Assembly: GCA_019400425.1 (NCBI GenBank)
Contig: JAFREE010000087.1
Location: 1-64,000, forward strand
DNA length: 64,000 nucleotides
Source: Hymenochaete sp. R1
Lineage: Eukaryota > Basidiomycota > Agaricomycetes > Hymenochaetales > Hymenochaetaceae
Direction of reading: 5' to 3'
Position numbers and translations under genes: made by a program. This document shows, piece by piece, positions 33,932 to 43,787 of the stretch. The notes beneath the pieces are model-generated. The model did no database searches. It worked only from the letters and a program-made list of their open reading frames with translations, and was not told the origin of the DNA. Within the stretch, counting starts at the first letter, position 1. The number at the start of each line of letters is the position of its first letter.

Positions 33932-35688
33932 ATGATGACAACGAACGACGAGGTCTTCCAGCGAAGAAACAAAAGAAAACGTAGCTCAGAACAGCACCCG
34001 GTATGTTTCTCCATTTAAATCATATTCCTGTTCGGAAAATTTATGAAGTACCGATAGGAAGACATCCCCTCCAAGTTGCGCTCAAAACTCGTTAGTGGTT
34101 CATCAATAGCGAACTCGATGGCAGATTAATCTTAACCTGGTGGCTCTGTAAGAATAGCATCATGGTGTAAAGGAAGTCAAGAAAGCTTGCAAACGAGTGA
34201 AGACATTTGAGACTCAAAGGGTCGTGAAGAAGTTGAAGGATGCTCGGTGAGTCGTGGCATTCATGCCCAGAAATCATCTCATTAATGTCAAGTCTTAATA
34301 TAGTAAATCAGGAAAAGAGGATGATATTAGCTCGTTCGAAGTTCAACTAGACTTCTTGAAGGTTTGAGTGTCCTTTATACGTTAGAGGACATATATTTAC
34401 CATTATGCTCTTCGTAGGACTTTGACCACGAGATCATCGCAATCAAATCTCTTCGCACGAAAATCAGAAAGGACCATACATTGAAAAATGACGTTCACTG
34501 CCAAGAAGCTATATCCGCCGAGCTGCTGACCCCGGAAATCCGAACAGAAACTTCACGAGTGCAAGCCGTCGTAGAAAGCCGAGTCCAGAGCTCGAAAATC
34601 CTATCGCAGGAGATAGCCAAGGTCATCGATGGACTAAAAACTGTGCTGGGTGTTACTGGTGCTGGTAACAAGGGAGTAGACGAAGAGCAAGAATCAGCCG
34701 AAAGCGACGGGTCAGACGACGGTGGGGATGTTGATGAGGATGTCGGGAGGCAATTGGCTCGATTCGAGGTCGTGCAACCGGGCTCGGGATCTGAGTGTGA
34801 GTCTGGCGGAAGCTGGGCAGGGTTCGAAGATACAAACGATGTTGAAGAAGATGGTGTCCACAAGTCAAGTGAATCGGACGAAGAGGACCCTTCCGATTCT
34901 GAACAGGACAACTCTGGATCAGCTCGCTCCGCTTCGTCCTCTCTCGAACCTGAACCAAACCTCAAGAGAGCACGAGCGATAGCCCCGAATGCGAAAACAC
35001 AAACAAACGACTCGAAGGCCTCTGCACTGGCCAAAGCAGGCAAATCCACCTTCCTCCCCTCTCTTTCCGTCGGTTTCATAGCAGGATCGGACTCTGATTG
35101 GAGCGACGCGGAGGTTGATGCGGTTGACGGGCCAATGAAGAAAAACAGACGTGGACAGAGGGCACGTAAAGCGTAAGAAATCATTGTTTTCTAATTGCGG
35201 ATTGTTTTCGTACGATGCTGATATGGTAACATACGAACAGAATATGGGAAAAGAAATATGGTAGGAACGCGAACCATATCAAGAAACAACGCAAGGAAGA
35301 GGTGCAATCCAACATCGAGAGCGCATACGGGAAACGTGGTGGGCGTGGAAGCATCGCCAGTTCTTCGTCCCGAGGACGTGGTGGTGGTGCCGCCTCCGCC
35401 ATTGGCAGGGAACAGGGAAGGGAAGGCGGTTCGAACTCGATAAACTACGCGAAAGATCCCTCAGGAGGCCATGAAGACCGAAGTTGGCGAGGAGCACGAA
35501 GAGAAGGAGGTCGGGAAGGCAAAGAGTCGTTCCAAAAGCATTTTACAACGTCAAGAACAAATTCACGACCTCTTTCTCAACACGAGGAGAAATCTTTACA
35601 CCCTTCATGGGAGGCAAAGCGTCGATTAAAAGAGAAAGAAAGCCCTGCAATTTTGCCCGCGCAAGGGAAACGAATGACCTTCGTATGA
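33932..35688 (+). CDS. Bud22/SRFBP1-like ribosome biogenesis protein
   Basis: Nucleolar protein of the Bud22 family, linked in yeast to the small-subunit processome and 18S rRNA maturation. Start ATG 33932 (a second ATG follows at 33935); exon 1 reads MMTTNDEVFQRRNKRKR. Next exons give EDIPSKLRSKLV, VKTFETQRVVKKLKDAR, SSFEVQLDFLKDFDHEIIA with LRTKIRKD, then a long acidic Ser/Asp/Glu region (34650-34920), FIAGSDSDWSDAEVD, a basic IWEKKYGRNANHIKKQR, a Gly/Arg-rich tract with GRGGG and the C-terminal signature SLHPSWEAKRRLKEKE and GKRMTFV. That last block is the best family marker. Stop TGA at 35686-35688. Intron at about 35174-35240 joins KA to IWEKK. Confidence 0.8.
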
Positions 35689-36188
35689 TTCGCTACTTAT
35701 GCACTGTTAACATTGTTCTGGAAGCTGGAAATTCAATGCGTTTTCTGATTATGCGTACAACAAGCTAGTATATGAACGAGTTCCTACCGAACGAACGATA
35801 ATTTTCATAATTATATGATATGACGGATGAACTTTCTCCTTTGCAATGGACAGATGATGGTTGAAAGCTTCGTATCGTCCGCACGTTTCTCCCAATCCAT
35901 CACAGAAGATGGGCAGTGTATTCATGAAAGAGAGCATGTGCGAGTAAAACTATAGACACGCAAAATCAACATCTCCAATTCAATGACAACATATACACGC
36001 AACAATGGATACGGAAGAAAAACTGAAATGTACAGATGGAGCATACGATAGCAAAGAGACTCCGATAAGAAAGAAGAAAGCATAACATCTGCAATTTGTT
36101 CCGCAATCCAAAAGACGGCGAAAACGACAACATTTGAGCGGAATAGAGGGAGATCCGAAAACACCAACACACACAAAAAAACATTCCC
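35689..36188. other. Convergent 3' ends, Bud22-like and HIT-finger genes
   Basis: 500 bp between the two stop codons; AT-rich, no supported gene. Frames on the minus strand here lack family similarity. Confidence 0.45.
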
Positions 36189-37572
36189 TCAGGTCTTCTT
36201 AATGCATAAGTGGCGCTTCGACCCCGCCGGCGCACTGGACATTCGGCACTCACGCGAACACCTATTGCAAGAGAGAAGAGCATTCGTGATGAGAAAATGA
36301 TATACTACTTCTCGAGTGGCGGCGGCACACAGGGGCTGATGACTCACCAAGTAGCTGGACAGCGGGGACAACGCGGATAATCCACACCTATCTTCCCGCA
36401 TACCGCACACACACATTTCGCACGGAAACGGGACGCGTTCTCGATGGAGGCCAGACGAGAGTCAAGCGAAGGAATTGGAGATGGTGCAGCTCGGACCTGG
36501 AACGCGTCCCTTGAACGTTGGGTGGGTCTGCACAGAGGTTTCGGTTCAAGGAATGTACGCGAAGGCTGAGATCCAGCTCTCGCTCGATCACACTCGTTTT
36601 TTCGGAGGTTCGAGACGGCGAGGGGCTGGAGGCCAGGTCCGGAGTACGAAAACCCACGCACATGCCTCGCATTCTCGGGCACTGCGTTTCGCTTCGTCAC
36701 CGGAGACAGTGCTGACGTACAATGATGGGAGTTCGACCGCGTTCGGGAGTTCGGTACGGTGAAGCTATCAGGGACATACTGTTCCTCAGTCGGCGAGATA
36801 CTCCGACATATCATCGGCGCTTCTTGAGGTTTCAAAGACTGAGTTCGTAGGCGAGGAAGGTGCTTTTCGTTCTCTTGCTTGGACTCAGCTTTTGTTTGCC
36901 TTCGAAATGGTAAAGATTGGAAAGAATATGTTCGAGGCCGGTGCGTTGCAAGAAACTCCCCGTCCACATTCGATGGTCGAGAGTCAGAGTCAGATCCACC
37001 GCCAGTCATTACTTCATGTGTGGGGATAGTGCGACACATCAACGCGCGAATGTGGCTTTCAGCCGACTGAGTTGGGACAAATGCACCGCAAGGAACCTCA
37101 CCTACCCCTGTGGCAGGCACGGGCGAGATGACGTTTGCGCAATCGACGGATAACTTTCGAGGTCTAGACGTAAATGAAATAGTAGAGTTCCGACGTTGTC
37201 TGGAAGTGAAATGAGACGATTGTGCTGATTCGGAGCTGGAAGAGTCATTCCTGGCCAAATTCAGTCTGGGGAACGAAATTGGAAGAGAGGGGGGGTGTCC
37301 ATCAATTGGGGTGACTACTCCGGATCCAGAAGAGGAAGAAGACGAAGAGGTCTGCTATATGTATACCGTGGTTGAGCGAGCAGAAAAATGTCGAAGTTAA
37401 ATTGGGCAATTGAAAGGGGGCAAAGAGTAGACAGTAAGCAGTCTACTTAGTGCCACATTATAAACGAACGTACAAGGAATGATTTCGCCTGCCTACTATC
37501 GAAGCCTTGACGGTGAGCATGACGAAGAGCTGCTTCACAGTCTGCTTCGCGTGGATGAGGATTGCGTGTCAT
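36189..37572 (-). CDS. HIT-type zinc finger protein
   Basis: Three-exon model: exon 1 37474-37572 (MTRNPHPREADCEAALRH), exon 2 36348-37351, exon 3 36189-36261, total 1,176 nt, 391 residues. The long middle is Ser/Arg/Pro-rich and disordered. The C-terminus carries CAVCGKIGVDYPRCPRCP followed by ATWCSRECRM and a His eleven residues later, matching the spacing of the zf-HIT finger (C-x2-C, C-x2-C, C-x3-C, H). The intron (36262-36347) falls inside the Trp codon of ATW, so the last Cys pair is encoded only by exon 3. HIT fingers occur in chromatin-remodelling and snoRNP assembly proteins, but nothing here tells which. The exon 1 start is the least certain part; exon 2 is open to its acceptor at 37352 and has no ATG early on. 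Confidence 0.62.
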
Positions 37573-39325
37573 GCGTGAGGAAGCACAGGCAGAAAGACTC
37601 GTTCGGGCTCACGAGGGGTCAAAGGAAGAATGAAGGTCCGTTCGACGGGTATGAGGAGGCCTGGCGTCCAGTTTGGGGTCGAAAGCCTCTCTTTATCTAG
37701 AGTTTATCTAGAGTTGAGGGCAGCACGGACTCCGAGGTTAAGCTTAACGCGAATGCAGTCCAGCGCTTTTGAAGGAAACGATTGGGTGCACACGACTAAA
37801 ATTGGGAGAAGCGGGCGCACAAAGGAGGCCCCGGAGAGCGGCGATGAAGCTTTATGGGGTCTCGGTAATCAACTGAATTGGACCCTTATATATATGAAAA
37901 TAGGCGGAAGATAATTGGTGAGCTCGCGAGACGGACGCTTGAAGGTGATGATGATGGTGGTTGGAAGACAAGAAAAGGAGTCGCGAACATTTTCCACTCC
38001 TCGTCGCCATCGCCAACACCGGCGGACCCAAGAGGATAAGAGAATCGAGGGGGTTGGTTGGAGAAAGGAGGAGGCGATGCGATGCGACCTCACCGATGTC
38101 ATGGCGTCGATCAACTCCTACCGCTTATGGCAACTTCTGATTCCCTCCGATTCGATGGGTCTTTGACTCGGTCTCTTTTTTATTTTTTTATTGCAAAGTA
38201 TTTCAGCTATTTTCTCTCTACAAGACACGTAAGAAAAGCTTTCTGACTGTGCCAATGACAAGCTAAAGCACATTTTAAAAAAATTGAGACCAATTACGAA
38301 GGCAAGAGATCCGGTAAGACTGAAAAGAGTTGAAAGTGCGGAACACTCGGACCAAGATGAACAGAACACGCGCAAGTCTAGACCAGTGACCAGACACAAC
38401 AGCCACAGTTCAACCAATCTCTTATCTCAGTGGCGACTGTGTGGCGACATCCTAAACTTTAATACTTTTTTTTGCTAACTGGCACTCTGGAACTACGATG
38501 AGTAGTACTTAATACTTTTCCACCTCATATGCGCTACGTTAACCAGAAAGATGCTCACGTACTGCTCAAGTCGGTGGGGTGGAAATGTTTGTGCAAAAAT
38601 AGTGTTCCTATAATAAACTCAAGGATAATCTTCACCGACAAGACAGACCCCGATTCCTATTTCAAATACTTTCCGAATCCCTCTTATTGCTCGTGTGACC
38701 AATGCCTCTCTAGATCCTTCAGAAGTCCGCGTCCTGAGCGAGGGTTCGGCCTATGCTCCGTCATATACATTTTCGCGCCCTACCATTTCATCATTCATTT
38801 AATCGCGAAGCGGGGGCTTGTGGTCATCATACAGCGGGCCGACGGCGCCCATTACAAGACCCATAGATTCTGGCCAGTTCGCAAAAGGCCACGATGACAC
38901 CATCCGGCGCCATCCTTATTCCGCATTCAACGGTCGCATACGAACAAATTTCATAGATACAGCTTGGATGAATAGTCGGACGATCGGACAGACGGAGAGG
39001 TTGAGAGAAGTTCGAGTTGGGGTAGAGATGTAGCACCAATTACCGCATTCTCTGTTGCTGAAGTATGAGTGCAACGGAGGAGACTTCGTAATGTTGATAA
39101 GACTACGTCGTAGTAGCCAAGTAACTGGACCATGGTGCTTCTTTGTACCAAAACACCACCTCATGATCAAGCCATCAGATCTGTACTCGACTTTCAGGAT
39201 CGACCTATTCGCACACTTACTGCGACTGCGGCGTCTCGCTACAATCTTTGAAGCATCCATCTTCGTTCGTGAGACTCAAACCGGAAAGTAGATATTCAAC
39301 GGGAGTAATCGATATGTAACTTTAT
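37573..39325. other. Gene-poor region between HIT-finger and GH28 genes
   Basis: About 1.75 kb. The part near 37573-38130 is the upstream region of the HIT-finger gene. Plus frame 38529-38897 (122 codons, contains SYCSCDQCLSRSF) and overlapping minus frames at 38827-39260 are open but show no family, and the two strands compete, so none is called as a gene. Confidence 0.4.
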
Positions 39326-41537
39326 TTATGCCGCCCCGGTGGAGTTGCATGTTCCTAGGACACTTGTTAGATACTTTACGAGCTCTTGTGGAAAGCTGCG
39401 GCGCTGCTCACCTGGCAAACCATCGATATCTTCGACATTGGTACAAATAAAGCTGGGCGCTGCGCCACTTGCTGGAGTCACGTCAAAAGACTGGAATGTG
39501 ATGTTCGGGCACGGCGCGTTTGAGCTACACTCCAGATCCACCACTGGAAAGGAATGATAGTAGGGTAGATATGCGTGTCTCTGGAGACGTTTATTACTCA
39601 CAAACATCATTGCTAGCAGTTCCAGACCAGTCTTCGAACGTCATATCACCAAACTGGTAAAACGACGGTGTATCATCCCTTTCCTCGAAGATAAACACAA
39701 GTATGGACCGGAAGTTTGAGTAAACTCACGGGGAATCACCATAGGTCTGGTACAGAGCAACTGGCGTATCAACCTCGCTCAATGTAAAACGACGGGCTAG
39801 AACGTTTCGGGTGAATCCTTGAGAGGTTAAAATGAAAAAGTTGAGATATGAGAAAGTGGAAGATGTATGATCCGACCTCAAACTGACCTCCACCTCCGCC
39901 ACCGTTGACAGGTGGCGTGCCGTTCACAGTCGCTGTCCATGACTTGAAATATACCTATAATATATAAAGGTAAAGTAATCGATAACATGCATCGAATTTG
40001 AGACGGAATCTTTACCCCACTCTGCATGAGCGGCTGGATGCTTTCATTTAGGCGGATACACTGCAAAGATAGGCATTAGGCCTCACATCGCTCGTGAATG
40101 CGTATCATCGGTGCGTCATACTGTGACATCCTCCAAGAGCACGTTCTCGACGTCATCGTTCTAGAATCAACTTCTGATTAGCCCACCACAGAAGAACAGC
40201 CTCGACAATAGTGTGTTACCGTACAAATTGTACGTACTGGCCCAGAGAACCGAACGCGATTCCATTACCGCCCCGACACGTAAAATTTTGCACGACCAGA
40301 TTAGATGTATTCTGCCGAGCAGGACACTGTTAGGTTCTTCGCAATGATGCAATGAAATATGGATACTGACGCCTTTGATTGCCACGCAGTCATCTCCACC
40401 TGTGACCTGTGATGACCCTGTGAAAAGCGGGATTCGGTGGTCGAACCAAACGAACTTACATCCCAGTTTCTCAGGGTGATATTATCACTTCTATAAGTGT
40501 CGATACCTGCAGTGCGTTTCAGCTCGTGCTAACCGTCAGTAGATTATATCGACTAACCATCGGTGTTCGGTACAATACTGAACAAGTATGATTTAGTTTG
40601 AACGCATGATCGATTGAGGACGAAAACTTACTTCTGACCAAAGAATGCTGGATTCACGTTCGTCGCATTACATGTGATGCCGTCATAGACCACATTCCTC
40701 GAGTTCGCGACGCAGTTGCACCAGAACGGTGGCGAGTGTATCTTTAAGTTTTTTACTTCCGCATTTTCTGCCTCAAATACGGTCAAGGACAACGGTCGAC
40801 CTTCCCCATCTACGCGCGTGTGATTGGTGAAATACTCCCACCAGGCCTAACAAAAGATCCAAGAAAAAATTCTGCTGAGCCTTGACTCATCGAGAAGATC
40901 GACAGTAGAGGCGCACCTGACCATTGCCTTCTATGCCACCCACGTCATGTCCATCGACTGTGAAGTTTTTCCCTGACAATACGAACCACGAGGATTGGCT
41001 CTGGACCCAACTTAACTCTCGCAATAGAACATGTTAAAGCCTTGAAAGTCTAACCTGAATGAATACGACTTGGTAAGTGTTATTCATGTCTAACCAATAC
41101 TGAAGATTCGGTGTGAACTAGGAGTTGGTAATTAGTTAAAAATTGGCTATTAGAAAATAGATCAGCTAACGTACGTTCAGCTCTCCAAAGAGGTCCACTT
41201 CCGCGTCGGTGAGATTCCAAGTCATTTTCCTTTCACATTTGTGAGCACTCACGAAAGAAAGGGTATAAAAACAACATTTACCGAGTAATGTTGTACGTTC
41301 CCGACTCTAATACAATGCGACCCCCGTTCCCGCATTCCTCCACTGCTTGCAAGACCTAATTGCAAGCCTCGATTAGTAGTAGAGGTAATCCATAGAAAGC
41401 TCAGTTAGTACCTGATCGGTGTCATCCGATCCGGGAGCCAGAGGGGAAATTGAGCACGTCTCCCCGAAAGCGGCACCAAGAAAATGCTGCAGAAAAAGCG
41501 TCGAGCACAAGATGTATCTAGATTTCGCCGCGAACAT
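39326..41537 (-). CDS. Secreted GH28 pectinase (exo-polygalacturonase/rhamnogalacturonase-like)
   Basis: Right-handed beta-helix glycoside hydrolase of family 28. ATG 41535-41537 begins a signal peptide (MFAAKSRYILCSTLFLQHF, then LGAAFG). Sequence blocks: DDTDQVLQAVEECGNGGRIV, RKMTWNLTDAEVDLFGELN, WFVLSGKNFTVDG, GNGQAWWEYF, LKIHSPPFWCNCV, IVPNTDGID, WDVTGGDDCVAIKG, CRGGNGIAFGSLGQY, DDVENVLLEDVT, GVYFKSWTATVNG, and C-terminal FICTNVEDIDGLPG. The three catalytic acids (Asp of NTDG, both Asp of GDDC) are present. The histidine of the GHG motif of endo-polygalacturonases is Asn (GGNGIAFGS) and RIK is VYFK, which fits exo-acting branches rather than endo-polygalacturonase. About sixteen exons in 2.2 kb, one of only 20 nt. 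Several N-glycosylation sites. Stop TAA 39326-39328. Confidence 0.85.
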
Positions 41538-41922
41538 GATTCACAATGCGTGCATCGCCAGTGCGTCAGTTACAGCAGCTTTAAAAGAGTTTGAAGTTGC
41601 ACTAGAAGATCAACAGTAGCTAGTCACAAGGTAGATATCACTCTCGAGTTGGTGTACGCCGGAACAAACGTCGAGCGGAAGCGAGAGACCGCGGGCCGCC
41701 AGGAGCGCCAGTGGCCCGAGTCATAAGTTGAAGTTGAAGCCGCAAATCCGATGGTTGGCTGGTCCGAGTTGAAGGTTACATCATACGATTGCCATTTGAT
41801 CGGAAGTATTGGCAACACCTCATTGAATCTATTTTTGAACGGAGAAATGCGGACCGTCCTCTAAATAGGTCCCTAGAATACAGTGCATGCGGTATCACGC
41901 AAGGTTCTTCTCCGCTTTCCAC
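41538..41922. other. Intergenic, GH28 upstream region and ARC1 3' end
   Basis: 385 bp; no conserved frame. Likely holds the GH28 promoter on the minus strand. I see no strong TATA box. Confidence 0.35.
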
Positions 41923-43592
41923 TCAAGATAGAGATGCTCCGACGAACGTTGGAGCGATGCAGTATCCTGACGCTGTCCTCATTTTGTGTACCGACTTTGT
42001 CGCAGGATCTATCCAAGCTGCTTCATGGGAATCCAGTGTCGTGAATCCTACAGATACATTTTAGCGTGTTTGTTTCAACTACATAAATTTTATTGGCTCA
42101 CCTGGTTGTATAGACTCAAATTCCTTCTTTTTAGGGTTGAGTTGCTTTTTAGGCTCAGCATCTGAATTTATGCGGGATAAGATATTGAGATTGACACTAG
42201 TATCGGAACAACGTACTTTTGTCATTTTCATTCTTGTCAGTCTGGTTCTCGAAGTATACACGATCGCCCGGTTTGGATCCAGGAGGAGGCTGGACCAATT
42301 CAATGCCAGCCTCCTTACCATCCTTTGACGTTGCCTGAGAAGAATTACGAAAAGTCTTAGCAGTTCAGCTTGCTAAAAGCCATCGAGTTACATACGCATA
42401 AGACCATGGCATGACTTTTCACACCTCGCATGTTGGCTGGCTTGAGGTTACACTGGCAGAGCGCTTATCAATCCGACGACAGAGGCAGATCATTGATTGG
42501 AGTTTTCACTTACCACTGCAATCAGGTACCTATCTCTCATTTCTTCGATTGGAATATACTTCACCAAGCCCGATACCACTGTTCGAGGCCCAGTTTCTTC
42601 GCCGACGTCGATTTGCTGAAAATCATTAGGGACTATGCGATGGAGACGCAGTAATATTAATAAGTACTTCGACATAGAGTGCATCAGCATCTGGATGTTT
42701 CTTGACTGAGGAAAAGATTTTGTGAGTTTCTGGTCGATAACGTCAGCGGCATAGTGACGTACTATCTACGATGTGGCCCACTCTTAAGTCGATCATTGAC
42801 GGCACAGGTTTTCCATCGTCTTCCTCCGTAGTAGCCTCTTTCCCTCCCGATTTCTTCCCCGCCTTCTTCTCCACGTTACCCTCCACTGGCGGGCCTTTCG
42901 CTTTCTGGGATTTATCCTTCTTCGCAGGAGTCACTGCATCCTTGACCTTCTCAACAGCAGATGCGACGGTTACAACGGCTCCCTGAGCTACGCCTTTAGC
43001 CTTGTCCTTTTTCTTTGGAGGATCCGGTTTACGTTCGAGCTTCGGCATGTTGTCGAGGTCAAAATACACAGGCGAGAAAGCGGGAGCCAGACCTTCAGCC
43101 GCCTTCCGGACTGAAGGCCGAGTCTGGATATGATCGAAATAGCGGGTGATGGCAGGATGAGAATAATATTGAGAAGGTTGTAGCTGGGCCTATATTGCAA
43201 GATTGAGCTGGGTAAATGCATGAATAAGGTCCCGATTGACTCACAAAAGTCGGATGTAAAGCGCCGTACAAGGCCACATCAGCAGCGGTCAGGGAGTTGC
43301 CCACAATATACGTTTTCGGCATCAATACAGTATTGAGTTCATTCGTAGAGGACGGCTTAGATATCTCTCCCTCGACAACCTTGGATATCCAATCATTGAC
43401 CTCTCCCTTGTCCTTCTCGGTTGTACCGAAATCTTCGTCACGAGAGGCTGCAGCGGCAACCAGATCGCGCAGAGGCGATGGCAAGCGCGATAAAGCAGCG
43501 TTCGAGGCCATGAATCGTATTATTCCCAGACGTTGTGCTCGTCGGGCGAAATAGAAAGGAGAAGAGAACAGATGCCTGACTGTCGACTGCAT
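41923..43592 (-). CDS. ARC1: Arc1/AIMP1-like tRNA-binding aminoacylation cofactor
   Basis: Cofactor that binds tRNA and cytosolic aminoacyl-tRNA synthetases (MetRS and GluRS in yeast). An N-terminal GST-C-like half (VGNSLTAADVALYGALHPTF, then YSHPAITRYFDHIQTRP) is followed by a Lys/Ala-rich linker (KPDPPKKKDKAKG, about 43010-42860) and a C-terminal OB-fold/EMAPII-like domain: IDLRVGHIVDVKKHPDADALY, GPRTVVSGLVKYIP, NLKPANMRGVKSHAMVLCA, GIELVQPPPGSKPGDRVYF, GFTTLDSHEAAWIDP, and the ending APTFVGASLS. Stop TGA 41923-41925. The first ATG (43590-43592) adds a 27-residue Arg/Phe-rich, acid-free leader before the second in-frame ATG (43509-43511, MASNAALSRLP). Introns split the OB domain several times, for example DKN|AEPKK. 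Diverges from the next gene with 195 bp between start codons. Confidence 0.86.
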
Positions 43593-43787
43593 GGCCTACT
43601 CAAATCTCGATCGGTGTTGAGGGATGACTCGAACAGGAAGGTAAGAGTGTCGATCACTTCTACATTTGACAATGCTTCTTTGTACTCGAACACCGTCGCC
43701 TATGGCCAGATGTGTGTGTGGTGAGGTGAGTGAACCGAGCGTTCATATCCTTGAGGCCTCTCGACACCGTGCTTGTCGCTGCTGGCA
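43593..43787. promoter_or_regulatory. Bidirectional promoter between ARC1 and Scm3-like genes
   Basis: 195 bp between divergent ATGs. Contains a GTGTGTGTGGTGAGGTGAG purine-rich stretch near 43711-43730. No TATA box seen. Shared function is inferred from spacing. Confidence 0.4.

Noticed and set aside
34495..35184. 229-codon minus frame opposite the Bud22-like gene
   Set aside because: It is the antisense shadow of the acidic Ser/Asp/Glu region; the plus frame has the conserved Bud22 ending.
38529..39260. Possible gene upstream of GH28
   Set aside because: Frames on both strands overlap without a family, start context or consistent splice sites, so it is only described as an unassigned region.
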